From Streptomyces huiliensis (GTDB lineage Bacteria; Actinomycetota; Actinomycetes; Streptomycetales; Streptomycetaceae), in NCBI RefSeq assembly GCF_020037025.1, contig NZ_JAIQLH010000063.1:1-64000 (forward strand): 64,000 nt of DNA, read 5' to 3'. Made by a program: the position numbers and the translations under genes. Within the stretch, counting starts at the first letter, position 1. Every line of letters begins with the position of its first letter. Of this stretch, positions 52,811 to 62,478 are shown one piece after another. The notes under the pieces were generated by a model. It was not told the DNA's origin, did not search any database, and was given only the letters and a program-made list of their open reading frames with translations.

Positions 52811-52926
52811 CGTGCGTACGACGACCCGCGGACCGGGCGTGCGGCGGACGGCGGGCTCCGGATGCGGTGGACGATGCCTGGAGTGACTCTGGGAAGGCAA
52901 GTGACTCCGCTGTGTCAGGAGACCGT

Positions 52927-53799
52927 ATGCGTGCCCTGAGGTATTCGCTGACCGCCGCCTTCGCGCTGCTGCTCGCGGTGCCGGCGCCCGCGACGGCCGA
53001 CGAGCGGCTGGTCGTGGGCGGGCAGGAGGTGAAGACCGCGGACGCGCCGTGGGCGGTGGCCCTGGCGAGCCGCGCACGGTTCGGCACGACGCGCTCCGGT
53101 CAGTTCTGCGGCGGCGTCGTCGTGGCGCGCAGCACCATCGTCACCGCCGCCCACTGCCTCACCCGCGACGTGCTCGGCACGGAGCCGAGCGCGGCCACGG
53201 ACCTGAGGGTCATCGTGGGCCGCGACGACCTGCGGGGGACGGCCGGAAAGGAGCTGGCCGTGAAGGAGGCGTGGGTCAACCCGGACTTCAGCGCGGGGAC
53301 CAACGCCGGGGACGTCGGGGTCATCACCTTGGCGGAGCCGCTTCCCGACGGCCGGACCATCGCGATGGCGCAGCAGGGCGAGCCGGTCTACGCGGCCAAT
53401 ACGCCGGCCATGGTGTACGGCTGGGGTGACACCCAGGGCAACGGGTCGTACTCGGACACGTTGCGCGCCGCTCCCGTTCTGGTCCTCGGTGACGAGCTCT
53501 GCGAGCAGGCTTACCCGGGCGGCCTGGAGGGGGCCTACGACCGGAAGACCATGCTCTGCGCAGGCTGGGCCGAGGGCGGGAAGGACGCGTGCCAGGGTGA
53601 CAGCGGCGGCCCGCTGGTGGCGGGCGGACGACTGGTGGGGCTGGTGTCGTGGGGGAGCGGTTGCGCACAGCCCGGCCGTCCCGGGGTCTATACGCGCATC
53701 TCCGCCGTTTCCGCGATGGTCACGGCGCACAGTGTCGACAAGAAGCCGCACGGCCCCCAGGGGCCCGCACAGCTGGCGCGTCCGGCGGTCCCGAAGTGA
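52927..53799 (+). CDS. Secreted trypsin-like serine protease
   Basis: 290 residues. Signal peptide [18 protein letters not shown] ending ATADE, then mature start LVVGGQEV. Triad: His in VTAAHCL, Asp in [10 protein letters not shown], Ser in GDSGGPL. Asp six residues before the serine ([10 protein letters not shown]) indicates trypsin-like Arg/Lys specificity. Cys pairs CGGV...AHC, LCAG...DACQ are conserved. ATG 52927 has AGGAGA ~6 nt upstream. Convergent with the DUF7455 gene. Confidence 0.92.
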   Translation: MRALRYSLTAAFALLLAVPAPATADERLVVGGQEVKTADAPWAVALASRARFGTTRSGQFCGGVVVARSTIVTAAHCLTRDVLGTEPSAATDLRVIVGRDDLRGTAGKELAVKEAWVNPDFSAGTNAGDVGVITLAEPLPDGRTIAMAQQGEPVYAANTPAMVYGWGDTQGNGSYSDTLRAAPVLVLGDELCEQAYPGGLEGAYDRKTMLCAGWAEGGKDACQGDSGGPLVAGGRLVGLVSWGSGCAQPGRPGVYTRISAVSAMVTAHSVDKKPHGPQGPAQLARPAVPK

Positions 53800-53820
53800 G
53801 GGCCGTCGGGTCCCGACGAG

Positions 53821-53858
53821 GACGGGCGGCCACCCCCCTGATGGGGGCGCCGCCCGTC
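53821..53858. terminator. Terminator between trypsin and DUF7455 genes
   Basis: GACGGGCGGC / GCCGCCCGTC with an inner CCCCC/GGGGG pairing, in the 148-bp convergent gap. Confidence 0.88.
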
Positions 53859-53947
53859 GCTGCCCAGCCCACAGGGTCGGACCTCGCTCGTCGTGGATGC
53901 GATGTGCCAGCGTTCCAGCGGTGGACTCAGCGGTCCTCGGGAGGACC

Positions 53948-54178
53948 TCAGCGGTCCTCGTCGGCCGCGGAGGCCGGGACGGCCGTCAGTCGCTCGGTCT
54001 CGTCCTGTATCTCCGCGGCGATCTTCTTGAGCTCCGGCTCGAACTTGCGCCCGTGGTGGGCACAGAACAGCAGCTCACCGCCGCTCAGGAGGACGACGCG
54101 CAGGTATGCCTGAGCGCCGCACCGGTCGCAGCGGTCAGCGGCCGTCAGCGGGCTCGCGGGGGTCAGAACAGTAGTCAC
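53948..54178 (-). CDS. Small DUF7455-type zinc-ribbon-like protein
   Basis: 76 residues. CDRCGAQAYLRVVLLSGGEL followed by LFCAHHGRKF gives a CxxC...CxxH-type metal site, then a charged helix (PELKKIAAEIQDETERL). Highly conserved in streptomycetes next to parE in my recollection; function unknown. Divergent from parE, with a 446-bp intergenic region (54179-54624) that shows no other gene and must hold both promoters. Confidence 0.82.
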   Translation of the reverse strand: MTTVLTPASPLTAADRCDRCGAQAYLRVVLLSGGELLFCAHHGRKFEPELKKIAAEIQDETERLTAVPASAADEDR

Positions 54179-54624
54179 GTCGCCTCTTCTCTAGCTCGAC
54201 GAGCTGTCGTACCAGGGTCAACATCCAACCAGGCCGAAAACGTTCCCGCTCGTGGCTTTTCCTCGAAACTTCCTTCCGAGTGAGCCGGATCTTGACGTTT
54301 GGCGGCGAATGAGCCGTATTGCGTGGGTCTACGGTTTCACATCGCTGGGGTTCACATCATCGGGGGGTCCGTCCACCCGGCTGGCTTGCCGGGTTGTTCT
54401 TCAGGACGTGCCCGGAGCCTAAATGGTTCATGCCTCCAAGGGAACGTGATGTGCACGTCACCCCATCGAGTCATCGAACAGGCATTCGAAACTCGACTAG
54501 CATGGTCGGCGCCGCGGGTGGCGGCACAAAGGCTCTACCGGGCCTCGGTACCCTCTGAACGGCGAATGAGCCAGCCATGCGCCCGCAGTCGGGTGACAGA
54601 GAAATTCAGCGAGGAGCGAACCGC

Positions 54625-56745
<2,121 letters not shown>

Positions 56746-56746
56746 G

Positions 56747-56792
56747 TCTCCACCCCCGGGTGGAGATCCTCTCTCCGCTCTCTCCACCCGGG
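56747..56792 (+). terminator. parE terminator with three alternative arms
   Basis: TCTCCACCC (56747-56755), GGGTGGAGA (56758-56766) and TCTCCACCC (56781-56789): the middle arm can pair with either flank, giving two mutually exclusive hairpins; the outer one extends to 12 bp. Confidence 0.85.
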
Positions 56793-56919
56793 ATCCACCC
56801 TCGCTCCACCCCTGCTCCGATCCATGCCGGGCGCCGGCTCCGTAGCGTCGGATGTGTCGGCCGGCAGCGTGTTCACCTGCGGTCGGCCGCCGTGTTCACG
56901 TTCAACGGAGGGGCCTTCC

Positions 56920-57408
56920 ATGTCCGGTGTGATCGACGCAGGGGTGATCGTCGCCGTCGTCGCGCTCGTCGTCGTCCAGCAGTTCAGGCCGCAGAAGGTG
57001 CTCTCCGCCGGGCGGAAGTGGTGGGCCGTGCCCGCGGTGCTGGTCGTCGTCGCGGCCAGGGAGCCCGGGATGGTGGACGCCGGCCACCGGGCGATGTCCG
57101 TGGGGCTGCTGGTGGCGGGGGTGGCGGCCGGGCTCGCCACCGGAGCCGCCTGGGCCTGGACCACACGAATATGGACCGACGCGTCGGGGGCCGTCTGGGC
57201 CCAGGGCACCAAGGCCGCGGTGGCGATCTGGGCCGGTGGGCTGGTGCTGCGGCTGGGGCTGTCCGGAATCGGCGCGCTGACCGGCGTCCACCAGGGGACC
57301 TCGGCCACGCTGCTCACGCTCGCGGCCATGCTGCTGGCCCGCACCGGCATCGTGGTGCTGCGAGCCCGGCGGGTGCTTCCGTCGTACGGTGTCGTTGCCG
57401 GTGGCTGA
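56920..57408 (+). CDS. Small integral membrane protein (CcdC/DUF1453-like)
   Basis: 162 residues with four to five hydrophobic segments (AGVIVAVVALVVVQQF, WWAVPAVLVVVAA, VGLLVAGVAAGLATGAAWAW, TLLTLAAMLLARTGIVVL). Resembles the DUF1453 group; function unknown. ATG 56920 has GGAGGGG ~6 nt upstream. Overlaps the start of the sensor kinase gene by ~20 bp, so it probably belongs to that two-component operon. Confidence 0.75.
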   Translation: MSGVIDAGVIVAVVALVVVQQFRPQKVLSAGRKWWAVPAVLVVVAAREPGMVDAGHRAMSVGLLVAGVAAGLATGAAWAWTTRIWTDASGAVWAQGTKAAVAIWAGGLVLRLGLSGIGALTGVHQGTSATLLTLAAMLLARTGIVVLRARRVLPSYGVVAGG

Positions 57409-58600
57409 GGCCGGAGCAGCGGTGGAGGAGCCGGACGTGCCCAGGGAGAGCTGGACCGCGTGGCCCGCCCGGGAGGCGCTCTCCCGGGCCGGTGTACCGC
57501 GCCGTCGCCAGGCGCTGACATGGATCGTGCGGGCCGTGCTGGTCGGGGTGTTCTTCGCCAGTGTGGTGCGGGAGGACGAGCTCGCCGGGTGGGAGTACGC
57601 CCTGGTGGCCGCGGGCTTCGTCGGGTGCGGCGCCGCGATCTGGCGGTGCTACACCACGACGCTGGAGCGACGGCTGCGAGCCTCGGTCGGGCTGCTGGCG
57701 GTGCCGGTCGTGGCGGGGGTCCTGGCCGAGTGGGCGGGGACGCACGTCGCCGCCGCCGGGTTGTGGTGCGTCGCGGCGGTCGTCGCGGTGGAGCGGCTGC
57801 CGCTCGGGCCCGGTGTCGGGCTGGCGGCGGTCCCGCTGGCGGCCTACGTCCTGACGACGCGGAGCACATGGGCGGGGACGGCCGGGACGGTGGCCATGGT
57901 GCTGCTCATCGGGTACTCGCTGCGACTGGACGAGGAGGCAAGGGGGGCCGGGTTCCGGATGCTGGCCCAGGAGCGGGCCGCGCGCCGGGCGGAGGCGGAG
58001 ACGGCGGCGCTGAACGAACGGGCGCGGATCGCGCGGGAGATCCACGACGTCCTCGCGCACAGCCTCTCGGCGCAGCTGGTGCACCTGGAGGCGGCGCGGC
58101 TGCTGGTCGAGAGCGGCGCGGAGCGGGATCGGGTCCTCGAACGGATCGTGTCGGCGCGGGGGATGGCCCGGGAGGGGCTGGCCGAGACCCGGCAGGCGCT
58201 GTCCGCGCTGCGCGGGGAGATGACCCGGCCGGAGGAGTTCCTGCGGGACCTGGCGGCCGCGCAGGGGGCCGGGCTGCTGGTCACCGGGGAGCCGCGCCGG
58301 CTTCCGGCCGAGGCCGGGCTGGCGGTGCGGCGGGTCGCACAGGAGGCGCTCACCAATGTGCGCAAGCACGCCCCGGGCGCACGGGTGGCCATGGAGTTCT
58401 CCTATCTGGAGGGAGAAGTGGAGCTGGCGGTTCATGACGGTGGGGCGCGGGGGAGGAACACCGAGCTGGCCTCCTCCGGTGCCGGGTACGGACTGCTCGG
58501 CATGCGGGAGCGGGCCGAGTTGCTGGGAGGCAGCCTGGAGGCCGGGCCGGTGGGCCAGGATGAGGAGGGGTTCGTGGTGCGCCTGAGGGTGCCGGCGTGA
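57389..58600 (+). CDS. Sensor histidine kinase (HisKA_3/NarX type)
   Basis: 403 residues. About five membrane segments in the N-terminal half, then the phospho-acceptor helix ARIAREIHDVLAHSLSAQLV and the HATPase domain (AQEALTNVRKHAPGA, YGLLGMRERAELLGG). Pairs with the response regulator downstream. GTG 57389 overlaps the upstream membrane-protein gene; GTG 57401 is an alternative and neither has a strong RBS. Signal unknown. Confidence 0.87.
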   Translation: MSLPVAEAGAAVEEPDVPRESWTAWPAREALSRAGVPRRRQALTWIVRAVLVGVFFASVVREDELAGWEYALVAAGFVGCGAAIWRCYTTTLERRLRASVGLLAVPVVAGVLAEWAGTHVAAAGLWCVAAVVAVERLPLGPGVGLAAVPLAAYVLTTRSTWAGTAGTVAMVLLIGYSLRLDEEARGAGFRMLAQERAARRAEAETAALNERARIAREIHDVLAHSLSAQLVHLEAARLLVESGAERDRVLERIVSARGMAREGLAETRQALSALRGEMTRPEEFLRDLAAAQGAGLLVTGEPRRLPAEAGLAVRRVAQEALTNVRKHAPGARVAMEFSYLEGEVELAVHDGGARGRNTELASSGAGYGLLGMRERAELLGGSLEAGPVGQDEEGFVVRLRVPA

Positions 58601-58661
58601 CGAGGGGGCCGGGGGACGGCAGATGGGGGGAGTTGGAGTGGATCCGGGAGGTGGGAGTGGT

Positions 58662-59468
58662 GTGAGCGGAGTGAGCGAGGCGGAGCGGTCGCCGGCGCGG
58701 GTCCTGGTCGTGGACGACCAGACCGTGGTGCGTGAGGGGATCGTGATGCTGCTGGGGCTGTTGCCCGGCATCGAGGTCGTGGGGTCGGCGGCCGACGGGC
58801 TGGAGGCCGTCCGGCTGGTGGCCGAGCATGCGCCGGACGTCGTGCTGATGGACCTCCGCATGCCGCGCTGCGACGGCGTCGAGGCCACCCGGCGCATCCG
58901 CGAGCACCATCCGGACACTCAGGTCGTGGTGCTCACTACGTTCGGCGACGACGACTCGCTGTTTCCCGCGCTCCAGGCGGGGGCGCGCGGCTATCTCACC
59001 AAGGACGCCGGAGGGGAGGAGATCGTCCGGGCGATCGAGGACGTGCGGTCGGGGGAGGCTGGGCTCTCGCCGCAGGTGCAGCGGAGGCTGCTGGAGCGGC
59101 TGGCGACGGTGGCGCCCGCCGGAGCGCCGGGCTCGTACGGCTCGGGCGGCTCGTACGGCTCGGGCGGACCGAGCAGCCCGTACGGTTCACCGGGGCCGTG
59201 CGCCGGCCGGGGGGCGGAGGGTCCCCGGGGAGCGCCGGAAGGGCTGCCCGACGGGCTGACCGCGCGGGAGGCGGAGGTCCTGGCGCTGGTCGCGGAAGGG
59301 CTGTCGAACACGGAGATCGCCCGGCGGCTGCACGTCAGCACGGCCACGGTGAAGACGCACATCAACAACCTCTTCGCCAAGACGGGGCTGCGGGACCGGG
59401 CGCAGGCGGTCCGGTACGCGTTCCGGTACGGCATCGCGGGGCCCCCGGGGCCGGAGGCCCGGGGCTGA
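58662..59468 (+). CDS. NarL-type response regulator
   Basis: 268 residues. Receiver with VLVVDDQTVVREG, phospho-acceptor Asp in VVLMDLRMPRCDG, and LTKDAGGEEIVRAIE; a Gly/Ser/Tyr-rich linker (GSYGSGGSYGSGG) of ~50 residues; LuxR HTH (LTAREAEVLALVAEGLSNTE, ATVKTHINNLFAKTGL). GTG 58662 preferred because of GGTGGGAG upstream; ATG 58623 is possible. Cognate to the adjacent kinase. Confidence 0.87.
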   Translation: MSGVSEAERSPARVLVVDDQTVVREGIVMLLGLLPGIEVVGSAADGLEAVRLVAEHAPDVVLMDLRMPRCDGVEATRRIREHHPDTQVVVLTTFGDDDSLFPALQAGARGYLTKDAGGEEIVRAIEDVRSGEAGLSPQVQRRLLERLATVAPAGAPGSYGSGGSYGSGGPSSPYGSPGPCAGRGAEGPRGAPEGLPDGLTAREAEVLALVAEGLSNTEIARRLHVSTATVKTHINNLFAKTGLRDRAQAVRYAFRYGIAGPPGPEARG

Positions 59469-59529
59469 CCGTGGTGGGGCGCGGTGGCGTGGCGGGAGCC
59501 TGTCCGAAGCGGCCCGGTCAGCTGCCCGG

Positions 59530-60207
59530 TCAGTGGCCGGACCAGGTGTAGCGGTGTTCCGGGCGGCCCGTGGAGCCGTATCGCAGGGTGAGGTTCAGCC
59601 GGCCGGACGCCTCCAGGCGTTTGAGGTAGCGCTGGGCGGTGGAGCGGCTCAGGCCGGCGCGGGTGGCCACCTCGTGGGCGGACAAGGGATGCGCGGCGTC
59701 GCGGAGTACCCGGCGGATCAGTTCCGCCGTCGGGGCGGAGTGGCCCTTGGGGAGCGACGGCGGGGCGGTGGCCGTACGGAGGGTGCCGAAGATCCGGTCC
59801 ACTTGCTCCTGTTCGGCCTCCTCCGTACCGTCGAGGGCCAGTCGCAGCCGGGCGTAGGCCTCCAGCTTCACGCGCAGACCAGGGAAGGAGAACGGTTTGA
59901 CGAGGTACTGCAGGGCTCCGTAGCGGATGGCCGTGCGGACGGTGGCGACGTCCCGGGCCGCGGTCACCATGATGACGTCCGTCAGATGTCCCGACTGCCG
60001 GACGCGGTTCATGAGGGACAGGCCGGTCTCGTCCGGCAGGTAGTGGTCGAGCAGCATCAGGTCGACGCGTTCACGTTCCAGGACGGCCATGGCCTGGGCG
60101 GCGTTGTGGGCCGTGGCCCGTACGCGGAAGCCCGGAACCCGTTCCACGTACGCCGCGTTGATCTCCGCCACACGGAAGTCGTCGTCCACGACGAGGACTT
60201 CGATCAT
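59530..60207 (-). CDS. CitB/DcuR-type response regulator, apparently orphan
   Basis: 225 residues. Receiver with VLVVDDDFRVAEINAAYVER (family-typical), Asp in LMLLDHYLPDETG, and conserved Lys in YLVKPFSF; C-terminal HTH (LSAHEVATRAGLSRSTAQRYL). This family normally responds to di/tricarboxylates via a CitA/DcuS kinase encoded next door, but the upstream neighbour is the sucrase/ferredoxin-like gene and no kinase or transporter is adjacent. Confidence 0.88.
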   Translation of the reverse strand: MIEVLVVDDDFRVAEINAAYVERVPGFRVRATAHNAAQAMAVLERERVDLMLLDHYLPDETGLSLMNRVRQSGHLTDVIMVTAARDVATVRTAIRYGALQYLVKPFSFPGLRVKLEAYARLRLALDGTEEAEQEQVDRIFGTLRTATAPPSLPKGHSAPTAELIRRVLRDAAHPLSAHEVATRAGLSRSTAQRYLKRLEASGRLNLTLRYGSTGRPEHRYTWSGH

Positions 60208-60381
60208 TGGTTCACCCCTTCGAGCGGTGTGGCCGGACGGCCTGCGGTTCCGCCGTCGTGCGGCCCCCGTCGTGCCGCCACCTGTTCTAGCGCGCGCAGA
60301 ACGAGCAGAACAGGGTTCGTGTACTCAAGCGGCAGAGTGCGCGCAAGTCCCGGCGCGAGCGGGAGCCTTGCCGCGGCCTCT

Positions 60382-61287
60382 TCAGGTCAGGGGGACGATG
60401 GCGACGACGTCCATCCGGGCCGGCGAGCCGAGGGCCCGGCCGCAGCTCTCGGGGCGGGGTGGCGCCGCGGCACCCTGCTCGACGGCGACCCGCCAGGATC
60501 GGCCGTCGGGGTGGGCCACGGTGACCTCCCGGCGTGCGGGGGAGCCGGTGGTGGCGACCACGTCGAGGGCGTCCGCGCGCGTCTCGCCGGTCAGGGAGCG
60601 GATGGCCAGTTCGGCGGCCTGGGCGGGGCGGTCCCAGGCGGACCGGCCGCGGCAGTTCGCGGTCACCACATGGCCCTCGCGGGCGGCTTCCAGCACTTCC
60701 TTCACCCCGTGCGCGGTGGCCCGGCCGTAGGCGTAGCCGAAGGGCAGCACGAAGAGGGTCGGCGCGAAGCGGTGGCCGCCGATGTGGGTGACCTCCCAGA
60801 CCCCGGTGCCCCCGGCGGCCGTCAGCTCGGCCGCGAGCGGCCGGCCCAGCAGGGCGCAGCAGCGGTCCCGCTTGCCGTTGGTGCACACCAGGGCGAGCGG
60901 GTCGCCCGTGTACGGCTCCCACAGCCCGCCGTGGTGCCCGGCGCCGAGCGCGGGGAAGTCCAGGTCCGGCAGGAGTGCCGGGTCGTCGAGCTCGGTGGTG
61001 CGGATCCAGGAGCGGCCGGGGGCCGTGTGCGCGACGAAGACCCGGCGGCCGGCCGGCGGGCGGCAGTCGGCGTGCCGGCCGGGGCGGCGGATGAGGGCGA
61101 CCCGTACGCCCGTGCCGGCGGCCGCCTCCTCCAGGGCCCGCCCGACGGCGGGATCCAGGCGACTGGCGGTGAGGGCCTTGGCTCCCCAGGGGCCGGGCTG
61201 CTCGACCAGCAGCCAGGTGGGGGCCGTGACGGCGGTGCCGGTCAGGGGCTCGCTCAGCAGTCGGGAGGCGGTGGCGCACGTGCTCAC
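60382..61287 (-). CDS. Sucrase/ferredoxin-like family protein (thioredoxin-fold, [2Fe-2S] type)
   Basis: 301 residues. Contains LVCTNGKRDRCCALLGRPLA (cluster-ligand cysteines) and EVTHIGGHRFAPTLFVLP, hallmarks of the Suc_Fer-like family, thioredoxin-like [2Fe-2S] proteins. The GTG at 61287 abuts an Fe-box, implying a very short leader and iron-dependent repression. Biochemical role is unknown; iron regulation would fit electron transfer to ferric siderophores or repair of iron supply, which is inference. Confidence 0.82.
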   Translation of the reverse strand: MSTCATASRLLSEPLTGTAVTAPTWLLVEQPGPWGAKALTASRLDPAVGRALEEAAAGTGVRVALIRRPGRHADCRPPAGRRVFVAHTAPGRSWIRTTELDDPALLPDLDFPALGAGHHGGLWEPYTGDPLALVCTNGKRDRCCALLGRPLAAELTAAGGTGVWEVTHIGGHRFAPTLFVLPFGYAYGRATAHGVKEVLEAAREGHVVTANCRGRSAWDRPAQAAELAIRSLTGETRADALDVVATTGSPARREVTVAHPDGRSWRVAVEQGAAAPPRPESCGRALGSPARMDVVAIVPLT

Positions 61288-61306
61288 ATAGGTGAGCCTA
61301 ACCTGG
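61288..61306 (-). promoter_or_regulatory. Fe-box (DmdR/IdeR operator)
   Basis: ATAGGTGAGCCTAACCTGG matches the 19-bp consensus TTAGGTTAGGCTAACCTAA at 14-15 positions, including AGGT and TAACCT halves. It directly adjoins the start of the sucrase/ferredoxin-like gene. Confidence 0.72.
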
Positions 61307-61420
61307 GCCGGAGGGCCTTGCGCGCCCGGTCGGCCCTGCCTTCCGGTACGACCATATGCTGGGGCGGGCGGCGCGGCACGGGCCCGCCGTGCTCTCCGAC
61401 CGACGACGAAAGGCGCTCGT

Positions 61421-62455
61421 GTGGCCAGACGACAGATCCCCGTCATCGTGCTCGCGGGCTTCCTCGGTTCGGGCAAGACGACGCTGCTCAACCACCTGCT
61501 GGCACACAGCGGCGGCAGCCGCATCGGCGTGGTGGTCAACGACTTCGGCAGCATCGAGATCGACGCCATGAGCGTGGCCGGCCAGGTGGACTCCATGGTC
61601 TCGCTCGGCAACGGCTGCCTGTGCTGCGCGGTCGACACCAGCGAGCTGGACGGCTTCCTGGAGCGGCTGGCCCGCCCGGCGGCCCGGATCGACGTCATCG
61701 TGATCGAGGCCAGTGGGCTCGCCGAGCCGGAGGAACTGGTCCGGATGATCCTGGCCAGCGACAACCAGAGCATCGTCTACGGCGGGCTGGTCGAGGTGGT
61801 GGACGCCGCCGAGTTCGGCCGGACCCGTGAGCGGCACCCCGAGCTCGACCGGCACCTGGGCATCGCGGACCTGGTGGTGCTCAACAAGACGGACCGGGTG
61901 GCCGACGCCGAGCGCGAGGAGCTGGAGGCGGTCCTCGCCGGGCTGGCGCCCGGCACTCCCGTCGTCGCCTCCTCCCACGGCCGGGTCGACCCCGAGCTGC
62001 TCTTCGACCGCAAGCCGTGCGGGGACCGCCTGGAGGCGATCCGGCAGCTCTCCTTCGAGGACCTGGTCCACGAGGAGCACGACCACGCGCACGACGGGCA
62101 CCTGCACGCGGCGTACGAGAGCGTCGAGTTCGTCTCCGACGACCCGCTGCACCCCCGCCGCTTCATGGAGTTCCTGGACCGCAGGCCGGAAGGGCTCTAC
62201 CGGATCAAGGGGTTCGTGTACTTCGGGGTGCCCGGGCACCGGCAGAAGTTCGCCCTGCACGCGGTCGGCGACTTCCTGCGGATGTACCGGTCGCCCTGGG
62301 CGCGGTCGGAGCCCCGCCTCACCCAGCTGGTCATGATCGGCACCGGCATCGACGGCGGCGCCCTCCGGGACGGGCTGGACGCCTGCCGGCACACGGCACC
62401 GCAGGACGCCGACGACCACAGCATGTGGGGCGTCCTGCGGTACACCCAGGGCTGA
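61421..62455 (+). CDS. CobW/COG0523-family GTPase (metallochaperone)
   Basis: 344 residues. G1 GFLGSGKTTLLNHLL, metal motif GNGCLCC (CxCC), G3 in EASGLAEP, G4 VLNKTDRV, then a His-rich segment (HEEHDHAHDGHLH, about residues 218-230) and the CobW C-terminal domain (YRIKGFVYFG). Family members insert or store zinc or cobalt. GTG 61421 has AAAGG ~8 nt upstream. I looked for a Zur-type palindrome upstream and did not find one. Confidence 0.88.
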   Translation: MARRQIPVIVLAGFLGSGKTTLLNHLLAHSGGSRIGVVVNDFGSIEIDAMSVAGQVDSMVSLGNGCLCCAVDTSELDGFLERLARPAARIDVIVIEASGLAEPEELVRMILASDNQSIVYGGLVEVVDAAEFGRTRERHPELDRHLGIADLVVLNKTDRVADAEREELEAVLAGLAPGTPVVASSHGRVDPELLFDRKPCGDRLEAIRQLSFEDLVHEEHDHAHDGHLHAAYESVEFVSDDPLHPRRFMEFLDRRPEGLYRIKGFVYFGVPGHRQKFALHAVGDFLRMYRSPWARSEPRLTQLVMIGTGIDGGALRDGLDACRHTAPQDADDHSMWGVLRYTQG

Positions 62456-62478
62456 CCCGCCGGCCGGCCCCGGCAGGG

